Assembly: GCA_002633005.1 (NCBI GenBank)
Contig: NMRA01000961.1
Location: 4,124-44,881 of the forward strand
From: Phoronis australis
Taxonomy: Eukaryota; Phoronida; Phoronidae
Direction of reading: 5' to 3'
Length of the DNA: 40,758 nt
The notes beneath the pieces were generated by a model. It was not told where the DNA came from, ran no database searches, and worked only from the letters and a program-made list of their open reading frames with translations. Shown here piece after piece: positions 30,411 through 40,758 of this stretch (the first letter of the stretch is position 1; every line of letters begins with the position of its first letter). A program made the translations under genes and the position numbers.

Positions 30411-32526
30411 CAAATTGGGCATCAACCCCATTCTGTCTTGAGCAGTTCGGGCATTGGAGAAAATAGTCCTTTTACATAGAAGCAGGTTAATGGAGTCTCT
30501 TCATTATAACGAATTAAGTTGTAAAGTCAAGGAACTGCGTGAAAAAACCATATGGTTTACGCAACCGGGCCGGCAAATGTAGCATATCGGCTAGCATTAC
30601 TTATCTTCTGCATTCGTTACATTCCTAGTTTAAAAGATCACTTAATTTTCATTTATATGCAATTAGTATTAGTGTATTGTACAGCAATGATTATAAATGA
30701 TAATGCAAAAACAGAATTATAGTTGGAGAATACTGCAGGTTTTTTTGTTGCAATATAGGTTGTTTCTTTGAGCGAGAAAATTATATCATAACAATGCAAA
30801 GGTGTCCTCAACCTCAGTATAAAAGACCCAGAAGAGCTGATAAACGTGATATCTTTACTAACTTTTATTTTCTATTCACCATTATTGTGGAGGTTGGTAT
30901 TATCACAAGGCATACAATCCGGGAGGCCGCTTCAGACGGCTAGGCGGAAACAAAATTAATTGCATGCAAAGAATCCTACAATAACACCCTAACCGGTCGA
31001 AATATGATTTCCACACCTAAGATTGAAGGCACCATGCTGTTATGGTTACTTTAATCACCTCAGGCTACTGAAGTTATCAATCTCTAGGTAATGAGACCCA
31101 TCATTAACACATTGGGTGCGACAATATCTTTGTATGAAATTCTCCTTGTACAAGTGGCATATTTGACTACTTTGTGAAAAGCTTGCGCGATTAGCTTTGA
31201 ATTTTAAAAACTGGACAAGAAACGTGAATTTTACAACCTGTAAATCGTTTGTTTAACGTCCCGATATTTTCCTCGTTAATTCTGATGAGTGTGCCACATA
31301 AATGGGCCAATTACCAAACAAAGGGGCAGAAGATGTATTTTGAGATGAGCCGAAGTGTCACCGCATAATTTTGGGCAAGAGAATAGTTTTTCAATGTGAC
31401 CGATACCTAAAACAAATCGACAGAAAATTTAGAAAGCTGCCTGAGCCATTAAACAATTAGAATTTTACAACCCTTTTAACTTTTACCAACGATAATTGAT
31501 GTTAGCAAAAACAACCGTCATGACTGAGAAACAGTATTTTGTCTATACTTGGTACTAGCCTGTGAGCTGCTGAATAAATTGACCGCTACAATAGGGTGCA
31601 AAGACAATCCCCCACAAAGAGACGGATAAATGAACGTTTGTAAGAGAAGAAGCTCCACCAGCTATAAGCGAGAATAATGAAAAAGATCCCAATCAATAAA
31701 TTCAATGCAATAATTGCACGGTTGTCATTGGTTGAAAGACTGTTTAGTGACTTGATTACAAAATGGCACCATAGAATACTACCCTGTAGAAGGTTGTTTT
31801 TTTATTTTTCAGGAGGAAAACACGAAATTCCTTATAACAATTCATGATTACACGTTTCAAAATATGAAGTTCTTGGAACTAGACATTGGCACAGGATTTC
31901 TAAGCACACTGTCATTGATGAAGTACGGGTCACAAGACCCGATGACTCCAGAAGGCCCTAATAGAGTTTTGGTTGACATCATGCATGGATATTTCCAACT
32001 GAAACCAATAAAATTGCAATCAAGATGCTATGCACAGCATACATAGTTGTAAAATTACAGGTAGCCATATGTATAAGGGACATGCAATTTGGCTGTACTT
32101 GGGCAAGACTGACCGTAAATATACCATCATAGGGGCTCTGACTTTGGCGGGTCACATTCGGGCAGGAAAGCCAAAAATAGGGAGCCTGTGCGAAGGCGGA
32201 CGATTAGCGGGGCCCAGTATAGATAGCCCCCACCACAACTACTGTACATCGTGCTAGGTAAGGCTAATTTTACCCTCGGTATCGATATCCGTACAGAATC
32301 ACTTCCTTACAAACAAAAAGCTCACCATTGTCATATGCTGTCTGTGAACGAGTCCTGGAAATGCCCTAAATGTTTTTGGAACTACATGTTTGGCGCGAAA
32401 ATAAAAAAATCATGCTTTTATTGCCAGCCACCCCCCTCCCCGAATTTTGCACATTCTAATGAGTCACCACTCGAAATTTGGTTCCGTTTCGGTCCTAAAA
32501 TCGCATAATAATTCTGTGCTCAGCTG
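30411..32526. other. No recognised feature
   Basis: About 2.1 kb of mostly unique AT-rich DNA. Three overlapping plus frames at 31,864-32,508 show no convincing domain; a CPKC and CFYC pair in the last one is most likely coincidence. Confidence 0.4.
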
Positions 32527-32867
32527 TAAGAAAAATACAATTTTTTGAAACGGTGCTCAGTCTTAATAAAGTTTCCAGCATGAGAGCGCTTTGATCAGAA
32601 ATGCCAAGCACACGCAGAGTTGTAAGACAGTGACGTTGGCGTTTCCGTATGTCCACAAAAGTGCTTTGAGCAGTGTGTACAAATGTGTTCATTCGCTTTT
32701 CTGCACTGACGACTATGATCAACACGGTGTTTTAACAACACTTTTGAGTGCATTTTCAAAAGTAAATGTTTTGTTGGTGAATTCAGCGAGTCGGTGCCCA
32801 CGGGCAGGAAAACGTATCTGCGTAAATAAAGAGTTGCGTTTTCAAAACATTCAGAGCATGAGCTCAA
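32527..32867 (-). pseudogene. Possible C2H2 zinc-finger relic
   Basis: On the minus strand a 90-codon frame contains EHICTHCSKHF, which looks like the start of a C2H2 finger after a linker. After a TGA the same frame continues SKRSHAGNFIKTEH, similar to the helix and His pair of a finger but with one substitution at a zinc ligand. Other fingers are not recognisable and the spacing between Cys and His parts is wrong. It could be a decayed zinc-finger gene fragment, or coincidence. Confidence 0.25.
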
Positions 32868-33460
32868 GGACTACCTGAGACAGAAAATAAAACCGATTAC
32901 CAAACAGAAACTTGTCCAATGAATATATAGCTCTTGGAAAACTGTTACGCCGATGAAATGTGCAAAATACGAACGTCGTTTACGAAAGATTGTACCAGAA
33001 GTGATTTGTTGCAGTGGAGCCGCACGGGATAGTAAAAATACTGTGCTGTGCACTAGTTACCTGAATGGAAAGCTGAAGCGGAAAAATCCAGAACACACAT
33101 TTTCTATTCAGGAATTGAAATCTCTGTAGAATCAAAAACAATTGGCAACCAGGATTTATTGCGTTAGAAAACTTATCACGCCCGGAGAGAATTGTTTTCA
33201 TGCCCGGAGACTACGTGATCACCCATTATGCACTGATGACAATCCAGTGTGTACCTATACATTGGTATCTATTGTAAAACGTGGATTAGACGAAAGAAAT
33301 TCAACCCCATTTCGAAGATAATATGTCTGTTGTCGACAAGAGGTTGAAAATATAGCCCTTGTTTAGTATAGTACGGACAGTATCACTTTGAAAGATCAAT
33401 GCTTGGGGATGGTGACGTGGTGTTCTGGCGTCAAAGTTACTGACATGCTAAGTTTTTGAA
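32868..33460. other. No recognised feature
   Basis: Short frames on the minus strand only; none shows a motif. Confidence 0.4.
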
Positions 33461-33590
33461 CCTGACTTATTAAATTTTCAGTTCGGTCGTATTTTATTTT
33501 GATCCTGAAGTGAAGAATTTTTGGTCCTCACTTGATAAATTATAGGTGCTGATGTGATAAATTTTCAGTCTTGACGTGGTGAATTTGGTC
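33461..33590 (+). repeat. Degenerate minisatellite, ~22-28-bp unit
   Basis: About five diverged copies of a unit resembling CCTGACGTGATAAATTTTC. The copies begin CCTGACTTATTAAATTTTC, CCTGAAGTGAAGAATTTTT, CCTCACTTGATAAATTA, CTGATGTGATAAATTTTC and TTGACGTGGTGAATTTGG. Confidence 0.65.
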
Positions 33591-33856
33591 TTTATTTGCT
33601 CTTTGGTCTTCTGTGTGAAAACAATCTCAATGTATTGGATTGTTTTAATTCCTGCTTAAGTAAAATGTCTGGTTTTGAGATATTTATTTTTGGTCCTGGA
33701 GAGTTTGCATGTTTTGCTTGGTTTTAATCATGCATAGAAAAGATATGTCGTTAAATGTTTCAAATTAGGCCTCCCATAAATGGGGGGAGAGCAGGTTGTG
33801 TAGCATCGTACTATGTAACTTCTAATATAAATCTAGGTGTTCGTGATTTAGTAATA

Positions 33857-33900
33857 CTATGAAAAATGAGTAGTTTTGACTATGAAAAATGAGTAGTTGA
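33857..33900 (+). repeat. Tandem duplication of a 23-bp unit
   Basis: CTATGAAAAATGAGTAGTT occurs twice in succession, 23 bases apart. Confidence 0.9.
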
Positions 33901-34702
33901 GGCTTCTTTTGAAATACTGTATCCTTTGTATATGCCTGGTGTACAAGGCTCAGTGTGATATTATCTAAGCTTTATTATCCTCTATGGCTTAACAACTATA
34001 TATCTTCATTCATGCCTGTAAAAGAGGTACTCCCAGGATCATCAAGCATGTGTATGTTTTTATTCTAATGAGGCGTGCTTCGAATGTACAATTAGTAATT
34101 ATACTTTTGCAGTGGTTCATAACAAACGGATTCATTAAACCCAGTAAATATTTTTGCAACTGCTGACTCTGCATATCAGACGTGCATATTGCATCATACC
34201 TCATCAGAGTAAAACTTGTTATCAATCATAGTAGAAAAAATTATTTTTATCATTGCCACAAGACGTTAACAAACGCAGTGAGTGTCTGTAACTGTTGTGT
34301 CTAGATTGCTGATGAACTAAAGTCGGTCTACATGTATTTCCATTTTTATATCACTGATTCATGCCAAAGGTTTGAAATTGCGCCCCTTTAAGAGTTTTGA
34401 CTTGCCCTGTGATCACTAGAATCCGATGCAATAAACTTATAGAAGTTGTTTTTTAACCAGTGTAATATAGCTGAAAATTGTGTGCGTTTTCGTTTGCGAG
34501 AGTGTTCTTTTTGAATCAATGGGTTAATCATTTTACGCTCTACATGAAAACACAGACTACTTTTTTAGGATTACATGTACCAGGTTACCCCGAAAATATT
34601 ATTTTCAAAGTTTTACCCCTTGGAGTATACGCGAAACGCCAAGTATTGTGTTCTTACGCGAAAGGGCTCGGAAGGCTGTAGCCTTGGTGCGAAGCTGTTT
34701 AC
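33901..34702. other. No recognised feature
   Basis: AT-rich DNA; the 67-codon plus frame at 34,478-34,681 lacks a motif. Confidence 0.4.
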
Positions 34703-34895
34703 TAAATTAAATATACAAATTTGCGCCATTGTGGGTAAAAACTGACCGAATAAAATCTTCCTAGAGTAAACTAAATTATTTACCAGCGTTGCAAAAAATG
34801 GTTTTCTACAATTATTCTGCTGCTAAAGTTATGTTGTGATCTTATGCGTCGACTTTCGCCCCAATGAAATATTGCGTCACCTTTTAGCCAGTTTC
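34703..34895 (+). repeat. Dispersed repeat, copy 2
   Basis: Matches 1,870-2,086 in the same orientation (shared GAGTAAACTAAATTATTTA, ATTATTCTGCTG, TTGCGTCACC). The frame open in copy 1 is broken here. Downstream sequence is unrelated to that of copy 1. Confidence 0.7.
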
Positions 34896-36100
34896 TTTTT
34901 CCCAGATTCTTCAATCAAACGTTCTCCCTCGAGGTTACGTAAACGTCACAACAAATGATCAGAATTGGTTTCACTTCATTATATGTTTTTGGAATTTTGA
35001 TATCAGTGAACCGAATTTTAGAACAAATTTTGCTGAGATGTGTTCATCATCTAATGGGAGATGTTGAAAACATTTTGGAAGTGGCGCGTGTCACAATGAA
35101 CTTTTTTCAAAACGACGATATACGTTTTTTCGTTAAAAAGGCAGAGAATTACGCAAGAAGATGACGTCGGATGTTTCTCACTTAAACGGCCGTAACGGGC
35201 AACTTGAATGCCAATTGACTTCCAGATTTTGCATGCACACCCGCCAGTCTTGAGCTCATGTTGATACAAGTTTTTCGACGAGGTGACAAACGTAACTATC
35301 CGGGCTGTGTGAAGTATCGAGGTCTGTTTGGTCTCAATAAGCAGTGGCACCTTGCTGTATTTTGAAAATAGTCTTCATGCAACTAGCTGGCTACATAGGA
35401 AGGCTCTAGTTTCGAAAAGATGTTTTACTGCGAAAGTGACAACAATTTCTGAATGATGATGGATGATGGATGACACTATAAACCGATCAGTCTTCCGTTT
35501 TCATGCGCCCATGATTTAATATCGGCGCTATGTTCAAACCATTGTTTATGTTGTTTCTAAAATAAAATTGGGTTCTATTGCTGTACCAACATATTAAGAA
35601 ATTATACAGAAATAAGCAATAATTATCTGTGGTAAATCGCAATATACAGCGTGATGAAGTGATCATCAAGAGCAATAACGGATGAGCGCAAATGCGTGAT
35701 GCTTGTTGAGCATTCCGCTGCATGAAAACACTTGAGGTCGTGTATTGAGTGTTGTATTCTGATTGTTATGCAATTTTACTGTAAATTTCAAATTTCGTGC
35801 TTGTTTTTGTGCAAAATGTACTGTATAAAAAGTCTCATATCTAAATTTAGAAATTATGCTTCCGCGATATCACTTAACGTTTGATTTTACCACGCCGTCA
35901 TTAATTCAACATAAAGTTTTAGGCTGGTGTAATGTCACGCACTTCGTATTTGTAGGTTGATTCGATTTTATTTCCTTTCAATAGTTGAACAAAAGTTTAT
36001 AAACCGATGTCAAGACCTGAGTTGCCAGTGGTGAACGAACAGCGAACAGTAAAATGTTTGTTTGGCCAAAGTTCACCCGTTAAGTCATAAAATGGTAATT
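34896..36100. other. No recognised feature
   Basis: Frames at 34,955-35,164 (plus), 35,051-35,350 (minus) and 35,487-35,723 (minus) lack recognisable motifs. A short GATGATGGATGATGGATGA repeat lies near 35,455. Confidence 0.4.
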
Positions 36101-36282
36101 GCCGACCAAGGACACGCTTAATCCGAATTGGTCGTCTACGCTAGGCGACCACTTAGCCGACCCAAGTGCCGACCACAGAGGCGACTCAGTAGACGGCTCC
36201 TAGCCGACCGTTGTTGGTCGGCTGCTGGTCGGCTAGACGACCTGTCGACGGTCGGTCGTCGACCAATTTCCGACCGGTCAGC
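36101..36282. repeat. Foldback cluster of GGTCGG/CCGACC motifs
   Basis: More than a dozen copies of GGTCG or its complement CGACC occur in 180 bp, in both orientations. The centre is a perfect hairpin AGCCGACC-GTTGTT-GGTCGGCT (36,202-36,223). The outer parts, TTGGTCGTC on the left and GTCGACCAA on the right, are also partly complementary. It is locally GC-rich in an AT-rich region. It resembles a foldback or MITE body; no target duplication is evident. Confidence 0.65.
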
Positions 36283-36770
36283 CAAAAATTCGTGATGTGT
36301 GCTGTACTTTAAAATATAAACACTGTATGAACACCTGCAAACATATGCAAAATTCAGCGTTTGGCATCTGAAAGTCATTAGCCTTTGTATAAAAGTTGAG
36401 ATGATTTTTTAAGTATTCACTGCTCTAGAGTGAAAAGAGACCAAATATCAGGGCTAATCGCTGTACTTGAAAGCGAATTTATAGGGCTTTACAAACAACA
36501 AGGTGAAGCAAAATATACTTAACAGTATAAAAACATTCCCTGAATTCGCAATAAAGTAGAATAGAAAATGTCAACAAGTATCTTGGATTTGATTTTGGAA
36601 ATAAAGACTGGACCTCTGGCTCTGCCATGGTTGTTTCAGAACGCGACCACGAGTTACATGTACGGGCGCATTCGTTGAAGTTTCTACAGAATGTACTTTA
36701 AAAATCTTTTTCGTCCAAAGTTTACTCTGTATTATTCTAAAAAAATGTGCTTCATTCATCGTGCACCACC
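36283..36770. other. No recognised feature
   Basis: The 77-codon minus frame overlapping the right part has no motif. If the candidate exon at 36,787-37,060 is real, this is its first intron. Confidence 0.35.
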
Positions 36771-36786
36771 TTTTAATGAATGACAG

Positions 36787-37060
36787 AATGAATTGTCTTC
36801 TCACCTACGTACTTCGTCGTTTGCCATCTAGCATTACCTGACTCTTCCATGACTGGTCCTGTTCTGTCAGAAATTCGTCGACTCTGGGTAGTACTAGTCC
36901 GTACTCTGTCACAGACCTTGCTTTGTGAAGTAGTTTCCTGTATCTCAAGTGTTCGGTGGTGTCTTTGACATAACTCGCTAAAGCACAAAGCTTGTGTGAT
37001 CGGATTTTTTGCAGAATAAACTCTAATGGAACATGAAGGCCCATCGACATCGTCCGCCAT
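36787..37060 (-). CDS. Candidate first coding exon of an unknown gene, two overlapping frames
   Basis: The minus strand has ACAAAATGGCGGACG, a start context common in animal genes, at 37,060. This frame (MADDVDGPSCSIRVYS...) stays open past a strong donor-like GTGAGAAG at about 36,795. A second ATG (37,050) opens another frame that looks more protein-like: KLCALASYVKDTTEHLRYRK, RSVTEYGLVLPRVDEFLTEQ, then a basic GKRRS end just before a donor-like GTACGT. Two frames of this length on one strand in one place are unusual. I do not recognise either protein, and no second exon was found downstream. Confidence 0.3.
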
Positions 37061-38322
37061 TTTGTCTTTTTAAAATACGCTTGATTCTCTCAAAATCAGT
37101 CATTACAAATATCAATTCTTACTCGTTTAATCTTAAAGGCATTTATTTCCATTTAAAAGTTCTACCGCGTGTTTAAATAAACCTGATAATGTAAAAGAAA
37201 TGAAAGAATACAAGAGGCCAAGAGGCTTTCACGTACATCTTTATATATCCTCAAGCTTACCCTCAACTGACTCCCTCAGTGAGCAAAGCTCATCGGGTTC
37301 AGTTTTCATACTAGCCGCGTAATAAACCCGGAAAACATATTGTTTTCATTTGAAAAAGTTTAGACTTGGTTTCTACAACTATTTAAAGCAGACTTCTTAC
37401 CTAGAAGTTTGTTCAAATGGTCTGTAAACTCGTAAGCTCGTAATTTCCAAGCTATTAAAATAGACAGTTTTGCAAGACAGTTTTCACTAAAGTGCAAAGT
37501 TGAGGGAAGATTTTTTATTTCTCAGTCATCAAGACTACTTCTTTAACTGTATGTTTAAAACATCACATAAGGCTACAACGTATTTTATGGCAGTAAGAAG
37601 GTCACAAAAATGGCCACTAAAATTAGCCCCAAAAAGTGGTCTGTGGATTATCTCCCCTGTCCATCACAAAACTTTCAGATTTTAATAAATGGCACAGTAT
37701 ACGTTGGTTATTTCAGCCACCAAAATATAGCTTTTGATCTATTTTGTATGTTACTCATTTTTGTTGCTGAAAACATGCGATTTTTAGACGGCTAACATGC
37801 CCAATTGTGCCAATTTCTGTTATCATTCTCCAGCGGCAAATTAGGGGTCACTGGGTGCACAAAATTTGGCATTTGGGCTTTTGTTAGGATACCTACCCAT
37901 GTACAAAAAATGAAGTTGATGTATAGAGTCATTTTTGAAAATCTACTGGTTTTTATATGGACTGCCTCTTGATTCTTTCTTTAGATTTTACCCGTATTTT
38001 TTAAAGTAAACAGATGGCGCTGCCTACCTACGAAGGCGGGTGAAAACTGTGCTGCTGAAATTTGCTGTAAAATACTATTTGTACCGAAGACCATTGAGGA
38101 GTGGATGGAGATTCTGCTGGTGCAAAAAACTGTGTGAGTGCATGGTTAAAAGAAGTTATTTCAGTGTATTACCCTGTGCACATTTACACCGGACATTCAA
38201 CGTATCTGGGGTGCATTACGTAACTGTCACAACCATTGTGAACAATGCCGACCATTGGTGCAAAACTAAAAACTCCCACGAACCGTGCCAACCTGCGCAG
38301 TGCCAGCAGCATCGTAGATTAC
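37061..38322. other. No recognised feature; may include 5' UTR of the downstream LINE
   Basis: AT-rich DNA, with a stretch AAACAGATGGCGCTGCC near 38,010 that could be close to the LINE start. The 103-codon plus frame at 38,040-38,351 is not recognisable. Confidence 0.35.
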
Positions 38323-38966
38323 ATGCCCCCACAACAGGACATAACAAATAGAGAGTTGCTGAACCAGCTGAATGCCAGATTTGATGGCATGGAGAAGGAG
38401 ATAGATAAACATCAATTTTAAGAGACGAAGGCTGAAAATGTTAAACTCAGAGATTTCATGAAGCTGCTAGAGAGAAAGGTGGACGACCTTGAAAATAGGT
38501 CCAGAAGGGACAATAATATTATACGTGGTATGAAGGAGGAGGTCAACGAGTCATGGGACAAAACTGATGAATTGGTTCAACAAGTGGCTGATGATTTAAC
38601 AATAGGCGAGTTGTCAATTGACCGTGCACACCGTCTTGGCAGAAAACAGCAAAACAGAAATCGACCAATAATCGCAAAAGCATCGGCGGCAAGCAAATCT
38701 GCTCTCATGAAGAAGCGTAGAGACCTTCCAGAGGGGGTACACATAACTGAAGATTTCTAATGGCGAGTTAGAGTGGCCAGGAAAAATGATACACATTCAA
38801 AATGGAGAACAGGATGGAACATGCTAAAATCACATTCGACAAGATGATCAACGGTAAAGAAACCTACTATTACGACGAAGAACAAGACATGGTGAAACGA
38901 AGAACATATCTTCGAAGGTCACCTGACAGAGGTATCAACGATGAAGCAGACCCTGATGCAAAATAG
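38323..38966 (+). pseudogene. LINE ORF1 (coiled coil plus RNA-binding core), broken
   Basis: The frame from the ATG at 38,323 reads RELLNQLNARFDGMEKEIDK, a short coiled coil, then TAA at 38,419-38,421. It continues in frame with LERKVDDLENRSRRDNNIIR, ELSIDRAHRLGRKQQNRNRP and LPEGVHITEDF up to TAA at 38,758-38,760. The ENRSRR, RAHRLG and ITEDF motifs are those of L1-like ORF1 proteins, RNA chaperones that coat the element transcript. The C-terminal piece (ITFDKMINGKETYYYDEEQD) lies in another frame at 38,814-38,966. Confidence 0.75.
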
Positions 38967-39427
38967 CAATTTCATGAACAGAGCATCGATTTGCATATAG
39001 GTCATCTTCTCAGAAAATTGATGAGTCCTGTGATATAATTGGTTTCATTGAGTCATACCAAAAATCACCAACATAATTTGACACGTATTTCGACAACTAT
39101 ACTGTCCGCTCTGCAATTCGCCCCCCCTGGTGGGAAATTATCAGGAGGCGTCACTGTGTTAGTAAAAAATAATTTGCCACAGAATGTAACGCGCGTGAAT
39201 TATGATTTAATAGATTGTGTCTATTTACACATAAAAATATGTACCTCATATGTAAGCGTCATGTCATCATAGGTTTTGTGTACCTGCCTCCAGAGGGCTC
39301 TGGTTACAGCCAAGAAAGTGACTTGGAGCAGTTACACATCTATAGTGACCTCAGATATTTCAGTAACATGTTTGATATTAACAGAACAGAAATTTGCAGT
39401 GAAACTTTTGATGACCCAGTTAGATAG
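38967..39427 (+). pseudogene. LINE APE-type endonuclease fragments
   Basis: Two fragments in different frames match the middle of APE-type LINE endonucleases: GGVTVLVKNNL and LIDCVYLHIK around 39,138-39,240, and IIGFVYLPPEGSGYS around 39,271-39,315. The N-terminal catalytic region is degraded and the C-terminal half is missing; the frame passes after about 39,360 directly into linker-like sequence, ending with TAG at 39,425-39,427. The domain is not functional. Confidence 0.6.
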
Positions 39428-39463
39428 GCTCTTGATGAGCATGACGCACAGTGTGAGCGTTGT

Positions 39464-40382
39464 ATGCATCCACAGAGTGAGCGTGATGTAACCAGTGTCT
39501 TTGACATGGATGAACTAAGTGCCGGTATTAGCGCAGATGAAATAGTAAAGGCCATTAAGAATCAAAAGAATAATAAATCTTCCGGAGAAGATGGCATGCC
39601 GGCTGAATTCTATAAGTGCTTCCCTGAGGCCCTAGTAGAACTTCTCCACAAACTTTTTAATAGAATTTTCACTACCGGCATTATCCATCCCAATGGTCAA
39701 AAAGTATTATTGCGCCGTGTTACAAAAAGGAGACAAACTTAATCCAAATAATTACAAAGGGATCTCCGTTATAGATAGTATTGATAATTTTTTTACAACT
39801 ATTCTTTATTCTCGTATAATTGAATGGTCAGAAGAACAAGCAGCCTTTAGGACTGGGTACTCTACCATCGATAACATTTCTAACCTACAGTGTATCATCC
39901 AGAAACATGTCACTAAACGGAAGGGGAAAATATATTGTGCATTCGTTGATTTTAGTAGGGCATTTGATAGTGTAGATATTTCCCGTTTATTGTATGCTCT
40001 TTTAACCAAAGGTTTGCATGGAAAAATATTTAACATTTTGCGCATTATGTACGACTCTATACAATCGTGCGTTATGGTACAGTCCCAGACCACTCTCTAC
40101 TTCAACTGTACAGTAGATGTCCGGCAAGGATGTGTTTTAAGTCCCTGGCTGTTCTCGGTGTTTGTTAGCACACTAGTGTCTGATATTAGAGAAAATGTAG
40201 GCAGATGTATACGTGTCTCTCCGGGTTGTGAAATAGGTTCTCTGTTTTTTTGCTGATGATTTAATGCTGGTGTCGAATACTGTTGCTGGGTTACAGATGA
40301 CGCTCAATGCCCTCGAAAAGTTTTGTCGAGACTGGAACTTGCATGTTTATTTGGAGAAAACGAATGTTGTGGTATTTAAGTT
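39464..40382 (+). pseudogene. LINE reverse transcriptase, frameshifted in the catalytic box
   Basis: The frame from 39,464 has SADEIVKAIKNQKNNKSSG and GMPAEFYK (RT start). A frameshift near 39,700 moves reading to the frame with DKLNPNNYKGISVID, AAFRTGYSTIDN, FVDFSRAFDSVD (motif A, catalytic Asp) and VRQGCVLSPWLFSVF (motif B). At 40,246-40,252 a run of seven T, where six would keep the frame, throws off reading exactly at the FADDL box; ADDLMLVSN is in the next frame. A few residues before AAFRTG also appear deleted. The piece ends at the DNA transposon insertion. Confidence 0.85.
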
Positions 40383-40758
40383 CAGGGGCGGATCTACGTT
40401 TTCAGTAAGGGGGGGTTTAGGATTCCAGCAAAGGTCGAATCCTAGGCGCGTGGCGCCGAGAGGGGGGGGGTCGGGAGGGGGGGTTTCCCCCCCTCCGTGT
40501 AAAACAATTTTTTGTTTTTGTAGCCAAATAGTGGAATTTCCATGCATCCTGGTAAGTTTCTGGCACTTAACATGTCTCTTGAGTTTTTCTTAAGATAATT
40601 TAAAATCCTTCTCGATTTCGTCGCATGAACGTGGCTCATAAGTTTCGTGAAACCATATTTGTGCACATCTGGGTATGAGTCGCGCCACCAGCAAAAATTT
40701 TTGTTGGAACATCTGCTTATACACACCTTTTTAGCATGCGAAAAGTCGTATATGAAAA
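40383..40758 (+). mobile_element. Left end of a probable hAT-type DNA element, running out of the window
   Basis: LINE homology stops and CAGGGGCGGATCTACG begins, close to the CAGGGGCGGATC ends I recall for hAT elements in invertebrates. GC-rich runs follow (GGGGGGG, then CCCCCCTCC at 40,488-40,496). The other end lies outside the window, so the 8-bp target duplication expected for hAT cannot be checked. The rest of the stretch to the window end shows no recognisable coding sequence. Confidence 0.45.

Larger units (their letters stand above)
38323..40382 (+). mobile_element. Decayed LINE with ORF1, APE-like endonuclease and reverse transcriptase
   Basis: Pieces appear in the order expected for a two-ORF non-LTR retrotransposon: a coiled-coil ORF1 with an RNA-binding core, then fragments of an APE-type endonuclease, then a reverse transcriptase. 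The endonuclease is internally deleted, so the ORF2 region is much shorter than in complete elements. Stops and frameshifts are frequent. The RT is broken off at 40,382 by an inserted DNA element. The start of the LINE is uncertain and may lie near 38,000. It is a different LINE type from the one at 15.4-17.9 kb. Clade not assigned. Confidence 0.75.

Noticed and set aside
32251-32508. Possible zinc ribbon (CPKC ... CFYC) in a plus-strand frame
   Set aside because: Two Cys pairs alone in an 85-codon frame with no other conserved feature and no splice support are not enough.
40264-40593. A 109-codon frame joining the end of the LINE RT to the downstream GC-rich sequence
   Set aside because: The RT similarity stops at the CAGGGGCGGATC terminus; the continuation through poly-G runs is fortuitous read-through into an inserted element.

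Overview
The window looks like nuclear DNA of an animal, most likely a marine invertebrate. The coding pieces are short exons with GT/AG splice sites and phase-1 introns, there are no operons or ribosome binding sites, and base composition is AT-rich. Most of the recognisable sequence comes from mobile elements of several classes inserted into one another. I cannot name the species. Lancelet, hemichordate, echinoderm or cnidarian would all fit the element mix.

Layout. 1-3.3 kb: a palindromic AT-rich array, a microsatellite, and a ~0.58-kb segment bounded by 29-bp inverted repeats that contains a tRNA-like Pol III promoter. 3.6-12.7 kb: two copies (4,791-6,139 and 9,605-12,717) of a TTAA-flanked DNA transposon with TTAAAGGAG ends and a minus-strand THAP-domain fragment, which fits the Kolobok/T2 group. 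The second copy carries two further insertions: a 1.14-kb element with 20-bp terminal inverted repeats, and a 247-bp element flanked by a clean GTCAG duplication. The first copy preserves the empty site for the 247-bp element. 14-15.2 kb: a promoter-like cluster (CRE, octamer, TATA) and a relic of an uncharacterised YHRSCY-type invertebrate protein. 15.4-17.9 kb (minus): a decayed, 5'-truncated LINE with a zinc-finger plus restriction-enzyme-like endonuclease C terminus. 19.8-23.9 kb (minus): three fibronectin type III exons, all in phase 1-1, the only convincing host-gene sequence here. One of them is frameshifted, and a 140-nt hairpin sits just upstream of another. 25.2-29.5 kb (plus): a 5'-truncated Ty3/gypsy-type LTR retrotransposon with damaged reverse transcriptase and RNase H active sites, bracketed by degenerate TGTTGTGG minisatellites. 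30-38 kb: largely empty, with a few repeats, a zinc-finger relic, a GGTCGG/CCGACC foldback and a possible first exon on the minus strand. 38.3-40.4 kb (plus): a decayed ORF1/APE-type LINE interrupted by the end of a probable hAT element that runs out of the window.

No intact transposable-element gene is present, so none of these elements appears able to move by itself. The only functional unit I would defend is the minus-strand fibronectin type III exon series, which belongs to a gene whose ends lie outside the window or were not recognised. I found no evidence for a new multi-gene system. The observations most worth checking are the filled/empty transposon site, the opposed copies of the 1.14-kb element, and the hairpin next to the FN3 splice acceptor.
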